Made by a program: the position numbers and the translations under genes
The notes under the pieces: model-generated
Databases searched by the model: none
Told to the model about the DNA's origin: nothing
The model's input: the letters and a program-made list of their open reading frames with translations, nothing else
Source: Methanobacteriota archaeon
GTDB lineage: Archaea; Thermoplasmatota; Poseidoniia; Poseidoniales; Poseidoniaceae
NCBI GenBank assembly: GCA_002694245.1
Contig: NZLM01000105.1
Location: forward strand, 1 to 5,878
Reading direction: 5' to 3'
DNA: 5,878 nt
Shown here: positions 5,376 to 5,878 of the stretch, in pieces
How positions within the stretch are numbered: position 1 is the stretch's first letter
Layout of the letters: the number at the start of each line of letters is the position of its first letter

Positions 5376-5878
5376 TTTGTCAAAAGATAAATTAGAAATT
5401 CTGCGCCAAAGCGTCTTGGATGCACCTGTAATCTTGAAAGGTGAATACCATTATTTCATACACCCACTATCTGATGGAGTTCCTAGTCAATCTGCAGAAT
5501 TATTGGAAGCAGCTAGAGATTTAATTCACGAGAGAGTTGATTGGTCAAGTGTCGACATAATTCTTGGAATCGAAGCGATGGGTATTCCCCTTGCAGCATC
5601 CCTGTGCTTGGCAACTGGTAAGCCGATGGTGATTGGGAGAAAAAGGCAGTATGGACTACCTGGTGAAACTGCAATAGATCAATCGACAGGATATTCAAAG
5701 GGCTCAATTTATCTTAATGACATAAGTCAAGGCGATAGAGTGTTTATTGTTGATGACGTAATATCAACCGGAGGAACTCTGCTCCCGATACTGAAGAGTA
5801 TTGATAGAATTGGAGCTACGGTAGCCGATTGTTGGATTGTTTTCGAGAAAGGCGATGGTATGAATTTTGTCAGATCGA
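5368..5878 (+). CDS. hpt: Archaeal hypoxanthine/guanine phosphoribosyltransferase, 3' end outside the window
   Basis: The frame is open from GTG 5368 to the window edge, giving 170 codons plus one base of a protein usually about 180-190 residues long, so only the tail is missing. It transfers phosphoribosyl from PRPP to hypoxanthine or guanine (IMP/GMP, purine salvage) in the cytoplasm. The sequence follows the archaeal Hpt type closely, which resembles APRT in architecture. It contains KGEYHYFIHPLSDGVP near the N-terminus, EAMGIPLAASL (about 70-80), RKRQYGLPGE, QSTGYSKGSIYLND, and the PRPP-binding loop VFIVDDVISTGGT (about 127-139). FEKGDG follows near the edge. The two acidic residues and STGGT of the PRPP motif are intact. 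The start is GTG 5368 (overlapping the previous stop by 8 nt) or TTG 5377, which has a well-placed GGTGA. The tight junction with the NAD kinase-like gene suggests a nucleotide-metabolism operon. Base preference cannot be read from sequence. Confidence 0.93.
   Translation, partial: MSDLSKDKLEILRQSVLDAPVILKGEYHYFIHPLSDGVPSQSAELLEAARDLIHERVDWSSVDIILGIEAMGIPLAASLCLATGKPMVIGRKRQYGLPGETAIDQSTGYSKGSIYLNDISQGDRVFIVDDVISTGGTLLPILKSIDRIGATVADCWIVFEKGDGMNFVRS

Noticed and set aside
5513..5707. 64-codon minus-strand open frame
   Set aside because: It is antisense to the strongly conserved hpt gene, and its translation looks random.
1..5878. Mobile element, defence island or CRISPR system
   Set aside because: I found no transposase, integrase, nuclease, helicase, spaced repeats or terminal inverted repeats; all long frames are metabolic or membrane proteins.

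Overview
This 5.9 kb window is densely coding. It has no RNA genes, insertion sequences, CRISPR arrays or gene-free stretch over 300 bases. It looks like a genome fragment of a mesophilic, probably planktonic archaeon, and Marine Group II/III Thermoplasmatota (Poseidoniales-like) is my best guess. The reasons are a purine phosphoribosyltransferase of the distinctive archaeal Hpt type, short uninterrupted genes with short spacers, SD-like GGTG(A) sites together with possible leaderless starts, moderately AT-rich DNA, and a membrane protein with a low-complexity N-terminus of a style I associate with that group. No marker gene is present, so the taxonomy is an inference.

Layout. The left edge (1-294, + strand) is the C-terminal part of a short-chain dehydrogenase/reductase. 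It converges on a five-gene minus-strand cluster and is separated from it by only 7 bp. Read in transcription order from about 4453 down to 302, the cluster encodes a small four-helix membrane protein, a YjbQ/UPF0047 protein, a PaaI-like hotdog thioesterase, a large membrane protein with a GIDE/MULAN (BAM)-type domain, and a thiolase. Overlaps or gaps of 41 nt or less suggest one transcript. To the right, a 79-bp divergent spacer (4454-4532) with a central A/T-rich element leads into two plus-strand genes that overlap by a few bases. These are an NAD kinase-superfamily protein closer to the mitochondrial NADK2 type than to classical NadK, and an archaeal hypoxanthine/guanine phosphoribosyltransferase cut by the right edge.

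How the genes may work together. The thiolase and the hotdog thioesterase both act on acyl-CoA thioesters and could belong to one acyl-CoA or short-chain fatty acid module. The SDR could supply a redox step but is on the other strand and only partly visible. The GIDE protein between them is the least explained member and the most interesting. The plus-strand pair is a small nucleotide-cofactor unit (NAD(P) phosphorylation and purine salvage). I see no defence system, mobile element or clear sign of horizontal transfer. The points worth a second look are the RING-less archaeal GIDE protein, the NADK2-like kinase with non-classical motifs, the divergent promoter, and several start-codon decisions.
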